Part shown: positions 8,328-16,672 of the stretch, piece after piece | How positions within the stretch are numbered: position 1 is the stretch's first letter | Layout of the letters: every line of letters starts with the position of its first letter | Source of the DNA: DASXRU01 sp034665305 | GTDB taxonomy: Bacteria > Acidobacteriota > Blastocatellia > Pyrinomonadales > Pyrinomonadaceae | DNA: 64,000 bases | Direction: 5' to 3' | Assembly (NCBI GenBank): GCA_034665305.1 | Contig: JAXDFZ010000003.1 | Location: forward strand, 194,318-258,317 | The notes under the pieces: model-generated | Databases searched by the model: none | Told to the model about the DNA's origin: nothing | Seen by the model: the letters and a program-made list of their open reading frames with translations, nothing else | Position numbers and translations under genes: made by a program

Positions 8328-9866
8328 TCAAAACCCTCTGCGAGCGGTAGCATCCCAGGTCTGGAGCCTTTGGGTGCGGCCGGCCATGCGCCATGCGTTT
8401 GTTTCGGCCGGCGCCGCTGGTCCGGAAGTCTGACGCCGGACATGGTCAAGCGCCGCCGCAATAACAGCGATGTCCCGAGCGCGCTCTTCCTGATCCGGTG
8501 TTTGGTTTTCCTTCGAGTCGCGCCGCTCCAGAAAGCGAGAAATGAATCCCGTGTCGAGCTTGCCTGCTATGAACTCTTCGTCGCGGACAATCTGGCGAAA
8601 GAAAGGCAGCGTCGTCTTAATGCCGCTCACCGCATACTCGTCCAGCGCGCGCCGCAGGCGATCGATGGCCTCTGCGCGGGTCGCTCCCCACGCGGCTAGC
8701 TTCGAAATCATGGGATCGTAATGAATGGAAACTTCGGCACCCTGCGTGACTCCGCCGTCGTCGCGAATTCCCGGACCCGCCGGCACGCGGAGAAACGTAA
8801 TCCGTCCGGGGGAAGGGAAGAAGTTGTTTTCCGGATCTTCCGCATAGACACGACACTCGATCGCGTGGCCGCGCAACTGCACATCGTCCTGAGTGAAAGA
8901 GAGTTTCGCTCCGGCCGCAACGTCTATTTGTTCGCGCACCAAATCCAGTCCGGTGACGAGTTCAGTCACCGGATGCTCGACCTGAAGTCGCGTATTCATC
9001 TCCAGAAAGTAAAACTCGCGCGTGGCATCCGCGAGCAAAAACTCAACCGTGCCCGCTCCCACATAATCAACTGCCCGCGCAATCTTGACGGCGGCCGCGC
9101 CCATGCGCGCTCGTAGATCCGGATCGTTGATTGGTGAGGGGCACTCCTCGATTACCTTTTGATGGCGGCGCTGAATGGAGCATTCGCGCTCGCCTAAATG
9201 AACAGTATTGCCATGGGTATCGGCAAATACCTGTATCTCAATGTGACGCGGAATCTCGACGGCCTTTTCGATGTAGACCGCCGGATTGCCAAAGGCTGAT
9301 GCAGCTTCGGACCGGGCGCCTTCAAAAGCCGACTCCAGATCAGTTTCGGATTGGACCAGCCGCATGCCCTTGCCGCCGCCGCCGGCCGAAGCCTTGAGCA
9401 TGATCGGGTAACCAAATTCGGCGGCGATCTGTTGCGCTTCGGAGAAACTTTCCAATGCCTGCGTCGTACCGGGAACGACTGCGACGCCGGCGGCAATGGC
9501 TGCGCGCCGCGCGCTGGTTTTCGATCCCATCACGTCCATGGCCTCAGCCGATGGGCCGATAAATATTAGACCGGCTGCGTTGGCGGCCCGCACAAACTCA
9601 GCGTTCTCTGCCAGAAAGCCATAGCCCGGATGAATCGCTTCCGCCTTAACCTGTTGAGCTGCCCTGATTACAGCGCTGATATTCAGGTAACTTTCCAGCG
9701 AGGGTGCGGGACCAATACAGATTGCTTCGTCGGCCAGCCGCACATGCAGCGCGGCGGCATCGGCTTCTGAATAGACTGCGACCGGCGAGATTCCTAAATC
9801 GCGACAGGCGCGGATGACGCGCACGGCGATTTCGCCCCGGTTAGCAATTAGGATCCTTCTGAACAT
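8328..9866 (-). CDS. Biotin carboxylase subunit (AccC-like) of an acyl-CoA carboxylase
   Basis: The 512-residue protein starts FRRILIANRGEIAVRVIRAC, the biotin carboxylase N-terminal domain. It has the ATP-grasp glycine loop KASAGGGGKGMR (about residues 158-169) and the signature EMNTRLQVEHPVTE. It carries out ATP-dependent carboxylation of biotin on the carrier protein. It is longer than bacterial AccC (about 450): roughly 60 extra C-terminal residues contain a charged helix and then a polar tail, as in the start of the post-carboxylase region of fused alpha chains. It is the first gene of a probable operon with BCCP and the HAD phosphatase. Confidence 0.92.
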   Translation of the reverse strand: MFRRILIANRGEIAVRVIRACRDLGISPVAVYSEADAAALHVRLADEAICIGPAPSLESYLNISAVIRAAQQVKAEAIHPGYGFLAENAEFVRAANAAGLIFIGPSAEAMDVMGSKTSARRAAIAAGVAVVPGTTQALESFSEAQQIAAEFGYPIMLKASAGGGGKGMRLVQSETDLESAFEGARSEAASAFGNPAVYIEKAVEIPRHIEIQVFADTHGNTVHLGERECSIQRRHQKVIEECPSPINDPDLRARMGAAAVKIARAVDYVGAGTVEFLLADATREFYFLEMNTRLQVEHPVTELVTGLDLVREQIDVAAGAKLSFTQDDVQLRGHAIECRVYAEDPENNFFPSPGRITFLRVPAGPGIRDDGGVTQGAEVSIHYDPMISKLAAWGATRAEAIDRLRRALDEYAVSGIKTTLPFFRQIVRDEEFIAGKLDTGFISRFLERRDSKENQTPDQEERARDIAVIAAALDHVRRQTSGPAAPAETNAWRMAGRTQRLQTWDATARRGF

Positions 9867-9936
9867 ATCGTTCCGGATGATCGCGGTCGCAGGTAATGTA
9901 CCAGGCTTAACTTTATCGCGGCGTGCCGGAGATTTT

Positions 9937-10035
9937 CCCTATATCATTTTTCATTTCGCATTCACCACTCATAACCGCATTGAGTCTCGGTCTTAAATGA
10001 GAATGAAATATGGAAAATGATAAATGGAAAATTGT
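9937..10035. repeat. A/T-rich inverted repeat arms
   Basis: An arm with TTTTCCCTATATCATTTTTC (about 9937-9960) is imperfectly complementary to GAAATATGGAAAATGATAAA (about 10006-10026). The unit resembles the outer arms of the composite element at 822-1058, but no family A core lies between them here. It occupies the gap between the divergent biotin carboxylase start and the DUF3592 gene end. Confidence 0.5.
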
Positions 10036-10048
10036 TTGTGATTTTCAC

Positions 10049-10336
10049 CTACACCACAACCGAGTTGGCCGGCCAGTGCGGATCGTACCTCATCGTGACG
10101 CGGCTGCCCGGCATGTACTGATTGGGGCGATCACTTTGTTCAGCGTCCAGCAGTTGCGACGACTCGTATTCCACGCCGGCAATGTTGTAGGTGTAATAAA
10201 CCGTAAGCCGATCGGCTTCGTCTTTGCTCGTTCCCAAAAGGATCGCTTCTCCCACCCGGCCGGCGCGCAGCAGGGTGGCGCGGCGGGTGACTTCAGGATC
10301 TTCTTTATTTCGTCGGAAACGAGCCAGGAAGGACAT
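10049..10336 (-). CDS. Small DUF3592-type domain protein
   Basis: A 95-residue soluble protein. The core DRLTVYYTYNIAGVEYESS followed by PGSRVTMRYDPHWPANSVV has the DUF3592 pattern: a beta hairpin ending in YDP.xP..S. No membrane segments are present, unlike many family members. The start ATG at 10336 (MSFLARF) lies 11 bp after the upstream gene's stop, so the two genes are probably co-transcribed. The function is not known. Confidence 0.7.
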   Translation of the reverse strand: MSFLARFRRNKEDPEVTRRATLLRAGRVGEAILLGTSKDEADRLTVYYTYNIAGVEYESSQLLDAEQSDRPNQYMPGSRVTMRYDPHWPANSVVV

Positions 10337-10347
10337 AACGCACGAGC

Positions 10348-11238
10348 CTAAGGCTTGCCCGGCTTTGCTGCAGCGCTGGTGATGGATTCCACGTCTTCGG
10401 AAACTTTCAACATGACGCCGTTCCGAATAATCCAATCGTCTTCATTGCCGAGGACTTTGTCCTCGCCGGCCAGCCTGAGGTTGTAATTCGTAAAGGAAAC
10501 TGGCTGATCGACCGATTCGTCGGTGACCTGGGAAACATTGCGGAAGACGGTGCTGCGAATCGCTCCGGGCTTGGCTTTCACCGCGATTTCCGTACTGGGT
10601 GAATAGCCGGCGGGATCGATTCCGGCGAGCACAGCCGCGATCGAGCCGTCAGGATCGGGGAGTTTTTTCAGATCGTTGATATCGCCGGAGAAGCTGCCGT
10701 AGCGCTGTGTGTATTCCAACTGCGCCCGGTGAAAGGTCTGCATCTTCGCCTGAATCCCTGCTTCGACGGAGTCGCGATGCTGGTGCCAGCGTTCCGGGAT
10801 CGTGACTGCAATCAAAGTAGCGATGGCGATGGTAACGCTCGCCGCTGTCAACAGTCCGGTATACGCCATGCGCGCGCCCGTAAACCGCAAAGGCGATCCC
10901 TTGATGCTGCGACAAACCCGCACGCCGCCCCAAAGAGCAACAATGCTGATAGGCAATGCCACCCACTTCAAACCCCAGGCAGCGGTTTCGGCAGCAGCTA
11001 CCAATGACCAGAAACTTGTGGAGATGGGCCCGTTTTGCATCAGCGCTGAAAGCGTAAAGCCCACCATCACCGCCAGCATAATGATGCCGGTAGCTGCTAT
11101 CAGAAATGCACGACCGTAAGAAGGAAGCTCGTGCTGCGGCTTTGCCAAGGGGGGACCAACGGCGCGCGCGCCGCAGGCATCGCAACCGGCCATCAAATCG
11201 CCTTCGAACTTGAAGCCGCAACAGGGACAAATAATCAC
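10348..11238 (-). CDS. Zinc-ribbon membrane protein of unknown function
   Basis: A 296-residue protein. A short N-terminal zinc ribbon (CPCC followed by CDAC within the first 25 residues) precedes three or four hydrophobic segments (about residues 45-70, 80-115 and 125-155). A soluble C-terminal domain follows. Around residues 170-205 the text QLEYTQRYGSFSGDINDL resembles the post-helix part of type IV pilin-like proteins, which is a weak resemblance only. The GTG start has GAGG 8 bp upstream. It precedes the DUF3592 gene and lies 51 bp downstream of the phosphatidyltransferase gene. Confidence 0.65.
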   Translation of the reverse strand: MIICPCCGFKFEGDLMAGCDACGARAVGPPLAKPQHELPSYGRAFLIAATGIIMLAVMVGFTLSALMQNGPISTSFWSLVAAAETAAWGLKWVALPISIVALWGGVRVCRSIKGSPLRFTGARMAYTGLLTAASVTIAIATLIAVTIPERWHQHRDSVEAGIQAKMQTFHRAQLEYTQRYGSFSGDINDLKKLPDPDGSIAAVLAGIDPAGYSPSTEIAVKAKPGAIRSTVFRNVSQVTDESVDQPVSFTNYNLRLAGEDKVLGNEDDWIIRNGVMLKVSEDVESITSAAAKPGKP

Positions 11239-11289
11239 GTTATTAACCTCGGTCGTCAGTGTAACAGACTGTGAACTAAAATATCGGGC

Positions 11290-12006
11290 CTAACCCGTTT
11301 TATGAGCGAGCTTTGGCGCCTGCCTCGGCTCGGAAGTGGCGTTTGATGCAGTAAGCGACGATTTCGCTGTCACCGCCCGGGCGGCATCGGCTTTTTTTAC
11401 TTCGCGCCACGTGTGGTACATGCGATGAGCAAAAGTCCAATAGGAGCCCACCGCCAGCACCCAGAGCACCGCCGGCATCCTGTTTAAGAACGGACTGGTT
11501 GAGCCGGGATGCGTCGTCAGGCCGCCAATAATTAGGAGCACTACGCGCTCCGGGCGGCGCAGAAAGCCGACATCGCACTTTGCTATCAGACTTTCGGCCC
11601 GGGCGCTCGCATAGCTGACCATGACCGATCCCATCAAAGCCGCGCCGGTCAGGAAAACATTCAGCGTGGAATGGTATTGCGTGTTCCGCGCGTAAAAGAC
11701 CATCAGCCCTATGAACACCACCATGTCCGAGAGCCGGTCGAGCGAAGAATCCAAAAAGCCGCCGAAACTGGTAACGCGTCCGGAAAGTCGCGCCACCTGT
11801 CCATCCAGCATGTCAAAGAGATTGGCAACGATCAGAATGATGCCGGCCCAGAAAAAATAGCCGAGTCCGAAGAGAAGTCCGCATCCGACATTAATCGCAA
11901 CGCCAATGAGCGTGAGAAAGTTCGGATTAATATGACCGTGGGCCAGCCAGCGCACCATCGCGTCAATAATGCGCTGCGCGCCCCGTCCTATACTTGCACC
12001 GAACAT
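11290..12006 (-). CDS. CDP-alcohol phosphatidyltransferase
   Basis: The 238-residue integral membrane enzyme carries the complete family motif: D65, D68-G69, A72-R73, G82, D86 and D90, in FDMLDGQVARLSG and FGGFLDSSLDR. It swaps CMP from a CDP-linked diacylglycerol or polar group for an alcohol in phospholipid synthesis. Whether the alcohol is glycerol-3-phosphate, inositol or another cannot be read here. The C-terminal tail of about 35 polar residues is extra. It may be co-transcribed with the zinc-ribbon gene downstream. Confidence 0.9.
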   Translation of the reverse strand: MFGASIGRGAQRIIDAMVRWLAHGHINPNFLTLIGVAINVGCGLLFGLGYFFWAGIILIVANLFDMLDGQVARLSGRVTSFGGFLDSSLDRLSDMVVFIGLMVFYARNTQYHSTLNVFLTGAALMGSVMVSYASARAESLIAKCDVGFLRRPERVVLLIIGGLTTHPGSTSPFLNRMPAVLWVLAVGSYWTFAHRMYHTWREVKKADAARAVTAKSSLTASNATSEPRQAPKLAHKTG

Positions 12007-12165
12007 TCTTAGGCCAGTCTCCCGTCAGGCAAGGGCAGTGAACCGGTGGGCACTCAATATTGGGGTGCGCCTCTCAGAAAGCGCATGATAGGGAGGTGCC
12101 AAAGCTATTGTCAAGAAAAAGTCAGAAGTCTTTGAGCTGGTCTTCGGATGTTACATCCTGCAGGT

Positions 12166-13074
12166 TTACAGGGGTTGCGGAGAAATGGGCGGTTCATCTG
12201 TTTCACCTTCTCTTTCTATTCGCCTGCGCTTCTCAGCCAACGCTTGTGCTTGCCGGCGGGCCTCATCTGCCAGTTTCGAAAAGGCACCTTCGGCGATGGC
12301 ATCACGCTCCATTTGAGCCAGCCTGCCGCTCTCTACCAACAGGTTGGTCTTGTAAGACCAGGCAGGTTCCGAGATGGGATTGAGAGCAATCGCCATCTCC
12401 GCCATTTCCAGTCCGCTGGTCACGCACTGTTGCGCTTTTTGAAGATCTGATTCATCGCTGGGCTTTTTGATAACGGCTATTATTTCCCGGCCCTTCTTAA
12501 TCAACTGTTTGTTCAACTCCGTTATTTTGAATGAGCAATCCCAATCCTTCCCCGCAAGAACTGCATAAGCTTCAGCTCGTTTTTCCGCCGCGAACAGTGG
12601 GTTTGCCGCGCGTTGCAAGATCCAATCCCGTAGCAATTGCTCCTCGCGCAATGCGTGATAGAGGGCAGCGACAGCCTTGTATGCTTCTTCGTGCGTGGGT
12701 TCGGCAGCTAGTATTCTCTGGTAGGCGCGAATTGCCTCGCGCCCCTTCTCTAAGTTCTCCGGAGTCTCACTTGGGGGTTGAAATTGGATATGAATCGAGT
12801 GAGCCAGGAACAAGGGTGCTACCCCGTTTGTTGGATCCAGCGTCAGCGCTTTCTCCGAATGACGTTGGGCTTCAGCAAAGTCGCCATCTCTGTACGCTGC
12901 TGCAGCGCGGTTCAATTCCTCCCGCGCCTCGCGCTGGGCGGCTGTCAGTTGCGCACTCGCAACAGTTGGTCCAGCTTCCTGGCCCGGAGTTGATATGGCA
13001 AGAACCGCCAGGAGAGCAACCGCGGTGAGAAATCTCTTGCCGGCTGAAGGCATGGTTTTACTAACAGAGTTCAT
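12166..13074 (-). CDS. Secreted TPR-repeat protein
   Basis: A 302-residue protein with an N-terminal signal-type hydrophobic segment (about residues 14-30). Helical repeats follow with TPR spacing: AAAAYRDGDFAEAQRHSEKAL, LDPTNGVAPLFLAHSI and EPTHEEAYKAVAALYHAL. A long charged coiled-coil-like helix lies near the C-terminus (about 255-290). The start codon overlaps the stop of the greA-like gene by ATGA, so translation is probably coupled. It is likely a periplasmic scaffold; the partner is unknown. Confidence 0.75.
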   Translation of the reverse strand: MNSVSKTMPSAGKRFLTAVALLAVLAISTPGQEAGPTVASAQLTAAQREAREELNRAAAAYRDGDFAEAQRHSEKALTLDPTNGVAPLFLAHSIHIQFQPPSETPENLEKGREAIRAYQRILAAEPTHEEAYKAVAALYHALREEQLLRDWILQRAANPLFAAEKRAEAYAVLAGKDWDCSFKITELNKQLIKKGREIIAVIKKPSDESDLQKAQQCVTSGLEMAEMAIALNPISEPAWSYKTNLLVESGRLAQMERDAIAEGAFSKLADEARRQAQALAEKRRRIEREGETDEPPISPQPL

Positions 13075-13544
13075 TTTGGCTGGTCGTGCAGGGTGGTGAG
13101 TTTTCTGATCTCAAAGGTCCGCGCGCCGGCGGGCGTCCGCACCGTCACTTCATCGCCTTCTTCTTTTCCCATCAAACTCTTGCCGATCGGAGACATCGTG
13201 GAAATGAGGCCCGCTTGCGGATCGCTCTCTTCCGGCGTCACCAGGCGATACGTCACTTCCTCTTCCTTTTCTCCGTCAAACAATATCAAGGTTGAGCCAT
13301 AGCCGGCTTTCGTCTTTGAAATTTTCGATAAATCGATGGACGCAATTTCGCTGACTCGCTGGCGCAACTCTACGATCCGCGCTTTCACCACGTTCTGCCG
13401 GTCCAACGCCGCGCGATATTCCGAGTTTTCCCGCAGGTCGCCAAACTCCAGCGCACGCTTGATTTCCTTGGGCAAGTGGACCCGCAATTCCGATTCCAGT
13501 TCTTCCAGTTCCGATTGCAACCGCTGTTTAATTTGTTCGCTCAA
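13071..13544 (-). CDS. greA: GreA/GreB-family transcript cleavage factor
   Basis: A 157-residue protein with an N-terminal antiparallel coiled coil. The tip carries the acidic motif EFGDLRENSEY that reaches into the RNA polymerase secondary channel. The C-terminal FKBP-like domain ends with SPIGKSLMGKEEGDEV. It would rescue backtracked RNA polymerase by stimulating transcript cleavage. Its stop overlaps the TPR gene start by ATGA. A GreA-like paralogue elsewhere cannot be excluded, so the symbol is by family. Confidence 0.9.
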   Translation of the reverse strand: MSEQIKQRLQSELEELESELRVHLPKEIKRALEFGDLRENSEYRAALDRQNVVKARIVELRQRVSEIASIDLSKISKTKAGYGSTLILFDGEKEEEVTYRLVTPEESDPQAGLISTMSPIGKSLMGKEEGDEVTVRTPAGARTFEIRKLTTLHDQPK

Positions 13545-13821
13545 AATGCTCCCATCCGCGCAGTCTAAAGTACGCTACCGCACACAATTCAATTACAACA
13601 AAACTACAATGACACAAACTTCAAATTTGGTCATATACTCCCGCCGTTTTCGGGGTACCGAAACGAGTCTCTCGACCCGACGATCCCAGGACATTCTCTC
13701 TCTGGACTTCCGAAAGTAAGCAAATCCCACGGTGCGGCCGGGACATGCTTGCGGTGGCAGTCGCGTCAAAATTTTCCCCAAGAAAGGACGCGGTGAACTC
13801 CCACTCACCTCGAAACGGAAT

Positions 13822-14886
13822 ATGCCCGACAAGAATTCGCATCGAGGAAAACTAGTTCTATTTGTTGAAGACGATCCCGCACTGCTCCAGTTGGGAAGTG
13901 TCAGCCTGGAGCGGGCTGGTTATGCTTTTGCCGGCGCGCCCAACGGTTTTCAGGGCCTTCACCTGGCCCGCAAACTGAAGCCTGACTTAATCATTCTGGA
14001 TTATATGATGCCAGGCATCAGCGGGAAAGAGGTCTTTTACGAGCTGGCGCATGATGCCGACGAAGCGTTGCGTCATACGCCGATCGTAATGCTGACCGCG
14101 CGCACCGACAATCGCGGGGAACAGCGGGAGCTGCTTGAGCATGGCCTCTCAGCCTATCTATGCAAGCCATTTGGCCACAGCGAGCTGCTCAACGTGATTG
14201 ACAACGTCCTTGTGACCAGCCAGATTCGGGCCAGGAATCGTGTGCTGGAAGCAGAGTCGCGCCAGTCATTTGTTTCCACCGTGCGGGCCTTGATTTCATT
14301 GTTGGCGATTAAGGATAACTACACGGGCGAACACTCAAACATGACGGCTAATTACGCGGAAGCCGTCGCCGTGGGACTGAACCTATCGGAAGAGGAAGTT
14401 ACCCACATCAAACTGGGCGCGCTGTTACATGACATCGGCAAGATTGGTGTCCCGGAATGCATCCTTTGTAAATCCGGGCGGCTTACTGCCGAAGAAACCA
14501 TCATCATGAGACGCCACGTGGATTATGGCGAACATGTGCTGGTGGGCGTGCCGCATATGGATGCTGTGCGCGCGATCGTCAAACATCATCACGAGTGGTG
14601 GAATGGTTGCGGCTATCCATCCGGGTTGCGCGCCACTGAAATTCCCATTGGCGCCCGGATCGTAGCGGTCGCGGACGCCTATGATGCGATGACCAGTGAC
14701 CGTCCGTACCGGCAGCACCTGTCACAGGCCGTCGCGGTCGATCGCCTGCAAAGAGCAAGCGGTACGCAGTTCGACGAAGATGTCGTGCGGGCCTTTGTAC
14801 AGACGCTGGATGGCTTTGATTCCGCGATGCCGCGTGAGATTCACCTGGAGTTTCTGGACGAGCTGCGACCGTTGGCCTATCAGTGA
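13822..14886 (+). CDS. Response regulator with HD-GYP phosphodiesterase domain
   Basis: About 354 residues. The N-terminal REC domain has acidic pair E16/D17, phosphoacceptor D60 (LIILDYMMPG) and the lysine of CKPFGH. A coiled linker leads to an HD-GYP domain with LLHDIGKIGVPE, HVDYGEH, HHEWWNGCGYPSGL and VADAYDAMTSDRPYR, so all metal-binding motifs are present. It is predicted to hydrolyse cyclic di-GMP when phosphorylated. The partner kinase is not in the window. The ATG at 13822 is preferred over an upstream in-frame GTG at 13732, whose extra residues look non-coding. The gene's stop overlaps the end of the convergent pfkA by 7 bp. Confidence 0.9.
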   Translation: MPDKNSHRGKLVLFVEDDPALLQLGSVSLERAGYAFAGAPNGFQGLHLARKLKPDLIILDYMMPGISGKEVFYELAHDADEALRHTPIVMLTARTDNRGEQRELLEHGLSAYLCKPFGHSELLNVIDNVLVTSQIRARNRVLEAESRQSFVSTVRALISLLAIKDNYTGEHSNMTANYAEAVAVGLNLSEEEVTHIKLGALLHDIGKIGVPECILCKSGRLTAEETIIMRRHVDYGEHVLVGVPHMDAVRAIVKHHHEWWNGCGYPSGLRATEIPIGARIVAVADAYDAMTSDRPYRQHLSQAVAVDRLQRASGTQFDEDVVRAFVQTLDGFDSAMPREIHLEFLDELRPLAYQ

Positions 14887-15983
14887 TGGTCTAACTCGTC
14901 AGGCGCTCCAAAAGAAATGCCGGTATCGCGGGCGGTGCGGACCAGTTGCCCTTCAGCCGGGACCGTTTTGATCCGGGCAATGGCCTCGTCAATGGGCACG
15001 GTTACGACGTCGGACGCTTGTAACGCCACCATCACATCGCGCTTTCCATCTGCTAATGCCCGCACCGCGCAGGCGCCGTAGTTCGTCGCCAACATGCGAT
15101 CGAACGCGTTTGGCCGGCCGCCGCGCTGCAGGTGACCGAGTACCACGCAACGACATTCCTTGCCGGTTACGCGCTCAAGATCTTCCCTTAAGTGCGCTCC
15201 AATTCCGCCCAGTCGCGGCGCAGCTTGTTTGCTTCCCAAATCCTGATAGATCAGATCGTGGCCTTGTTCCAGCGCGCCCTCCGAAACCACGATGATGCTG
15301 AAGAGGGAACCGCTTTCGTCGCGCTCGCGAATCTTTGCCGCCACCGATTCAGTAGTGAAGGGAATCTCGGGAATCAGAATCACATCAGCGCCGCCGGCGA
15401 GACCCGAATGCAAAGCGATCCAACCGGTATTTCGGCCCATCACTTCGAGAATCATTACGCGGTCATGGGATTCGGCAGTCGTATGCAAACGATCAAGCGC
15501 CTCGGTGGCGATATCCAACGCCGTCACAAAACCGAAAGTCAGTTCGGTACAGGCAAGATCGTTGTCGATCGTCTTAGGAACACCCACTACGGGATAGCCC
15601 CGGCGATCAAATTCCGCAGCGATCCCGAGGGTTCCTTCGCCGCCCAGCACAATCAGAGCTTCGATGCCTTCGCGCTTTAGATTTGCACACGCTTCACGAT
15701 AAATTTCTTCCGGGCTCGACGGCACACCGTCGACCGTGCGCTCTACAAATCGCCCGCGATTGCGCGTGCCCAGAATCGTGCCGCCTCTTGGCAACAGCCC
15801 GCGAACGTCGGCTGACGTTAGTTCGCGTGTACGCGTTTCGCCGAGCAAGCCTTCGAAGCCATCTTCGATCCCGACGACGCGCATCCCGTATTCACCGGTC
15901 GCGGTCTTAACTACCGAGCGAATGACTGCGTTGAGACCCGGCGCGTCGCCGCCGCCGGTCAGAATCCCGATTGTTTTGTACAT
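14880..15983 (-). CDS. pfkA: 6-phosphofructokinase
   Basis: The 367-residue enzyme phosphorylates fructose 6-phosphate in glycolysis. It shows TGGGDAPGLNAVIR (phosphate donor loop), GGEGTLGIA, the catalytic VPKTIDNDL and the substrate-binding MGRNTGWIA. Family knowledge: PKTIDND with Lys is found in PPi-using and in group III enzymes. Gly, not Asp, at the last position of GGEG favours ATP as donor. The ATG at 15983 is chosen because it matches the family N-terminus. Upstream in-frame codons cross a short repeat of AACCCG-type heptamers. The gene is convergent with, and overlaps the end of, the HD-GYP gene. Confidence 0.93.
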   Translation of the reverse strand: MYKTIGILTGGGDAPGLNAVIRSVVKTATGEYGMRVVGIEDGFEGLLGETRTRELTSADVRGLLPRGGTILGTRNRGRFVERTVDGVPSSPEEIYREACANLKREGIEALIVLGGEGTLGIAAEFDRRGYPVVGVPKTIDNDLACTELTFGFVTALDIATEALDRLHTTAESHDRVMILEVMGRNTGWIALHSGLAGGADVILIPEIPFTTESVAAKIRERDESGSLFSIIVVSEGALEQGHDLIYQDLGSKQAAPRLGGIGAHLREDLERVTGKECRCVVLGHLQRGGRPNAFDRMLATNYGACAVRALADGKRDVMVALQASDVVTVPIDEAIARIKTVPAEGQLVRTARDTGISFGAPDELDHH

Positions 15984-16059
15984 AACTCGAAACCCGAAAC
16001 CCGTAACTAATTTTACTCTCGAGGGCTCATAGTGCTTACCATCTTCTGGATATTTGCCG

Positions 16060-16290
16060 TCACAATTCCATCCGACGTTGTTTCGTCGCAGGGCGGGACC
16101 GGCATGCTGGAATTGCAAACACGTGCTCCGGTGAAATTATTCTGTATCCCAAATCCCCGAGCTCGTCGGTGATATTGAAAGGCTCCTGCTCCTTCAGATG
16201 CACGCCCACGGCGGGAACGATTGCGCTGGTGCCCTCGCTCAGTTCGCGATCGAAGGGCGTGAAGGGAAAGTATTTGCGAGAAGTAGTCAT
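16060..16290 (-). CDS. Small hypothetical protein
   Basis: A 76-codon frame upstream of pfkA on the same strand. The product starts MTTSRKYFPFTPFDREL and is a soluble, mixed-charge sequence with no motif I recognise. A possible AAGG ribosome site lies about 13 bp before the ATG. It could be a real small protein or chance; the Pro/Phe-rich start and even codon use make it somewhat better than a shadow. No other gene occupies this stretch. Confidence 0.35.
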   Translation of the reverse strand: MTTSRKYFPFTPFDRELSEGTSAIVPAVGVHLKEQEPFNITDELGDLGYRIISPEHVFAIPACRSRPATKQRRMEL

Positions 16291-16483
16291 CCGTAGTGTG
16301 CCTTCTAAGATGTTAGCGTACTCATCTTAAGAATCAAAAATGTCCGATCGTTTCAGAGGCAACGATTCGGAAGCCTCATGACGTGATTGATGTCAGTCCA
16401 CGTAGCGAACGCCAGAATTAGGCCATTTGAAAATATAAGTCGTATCCAAATGATTGGAGAAATATTAGAACGGAGAAAACAAC

Positions 16484-16636
16484 ATGGGAAGCATACATTT
16501 TGCATCAGGAACGTTTCCGCCCGCGATAAGCGAAGTAGTTGGCTACAAATCAGGGGTTGCTTTGTCCTACGAACAAATCCTGGAACACTTGGACGACTCG
16601 GACTACCTTGAAACTATCACAATGGGCGCGACTTGA
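16484..16636 (+). CDS. Possible 50-residue small protein upstream of perR
   Basis: A short frame beginning MGSIHFASGTFPPAIS and ending in SDYLETITMGAT. GGAG lies 8 bp before the ATG (AACGGAGAAAACAAC then ATG). The acidic C-terminal half reads SYEQILEHLDDSDYLE. Its stop codon overlaps the candidate -35 box of perR. No family is recognised. It is listed because the start signal is good and the codons look coding-like. It may also be the remnant of a longer gene. Confidence 0.35.
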   Translation: MGSIHFASGTFPPAISEVVGYKSGVALSYEQILEHLDDSDYLETITMGAT

Positions 16637-16668
16637 CTTATTCCAAATTATAATTAGAATAGTTCTAA
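16633..16668 (+). promoter_or_regulatory. perR promoter with overlapping PerR-box-like operator
   Basis: TTGACT (16633-16638), a 16-bp spacer and TAGAAT (16655-16660) make a good sigma-70-type promoter. The palindrome TTAGAATAGTTCTAA (16654-16668) covers the -10 box and has the 7-1-7 layout of the Bacillus PerR box TTATAATNATTATAA. Transcription would start around 16667, only a few bases before the perR ATG at 16673. The message would then be nearly leaderless, which fits the absence of a ribosome site. Autorepression is an inference. Confidence 0.6.
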
Positions 16669-16672
16669 ATTC

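Noticed and set aside
12531..13028. Plus-strand frame of 165 codons
   Set aside because: Antisense to the TPR gene, Pro/Arg-rich shadow composition, no start signal.
15984..16118. N-terminal extension of 6-phosphofructokinase
   Set aside because: The extra 45 codons precede the family N-terminus, cross a heptamer-like repeat and lack a ribosome site; the ATG at 15983 fits the family.
16387..16611. 74-codon plus-strand frame before perR
   Set aside because: A better-supported small frame (16484-16636) with a ribosome site overlaps it; its product looks random and Arg-rich.
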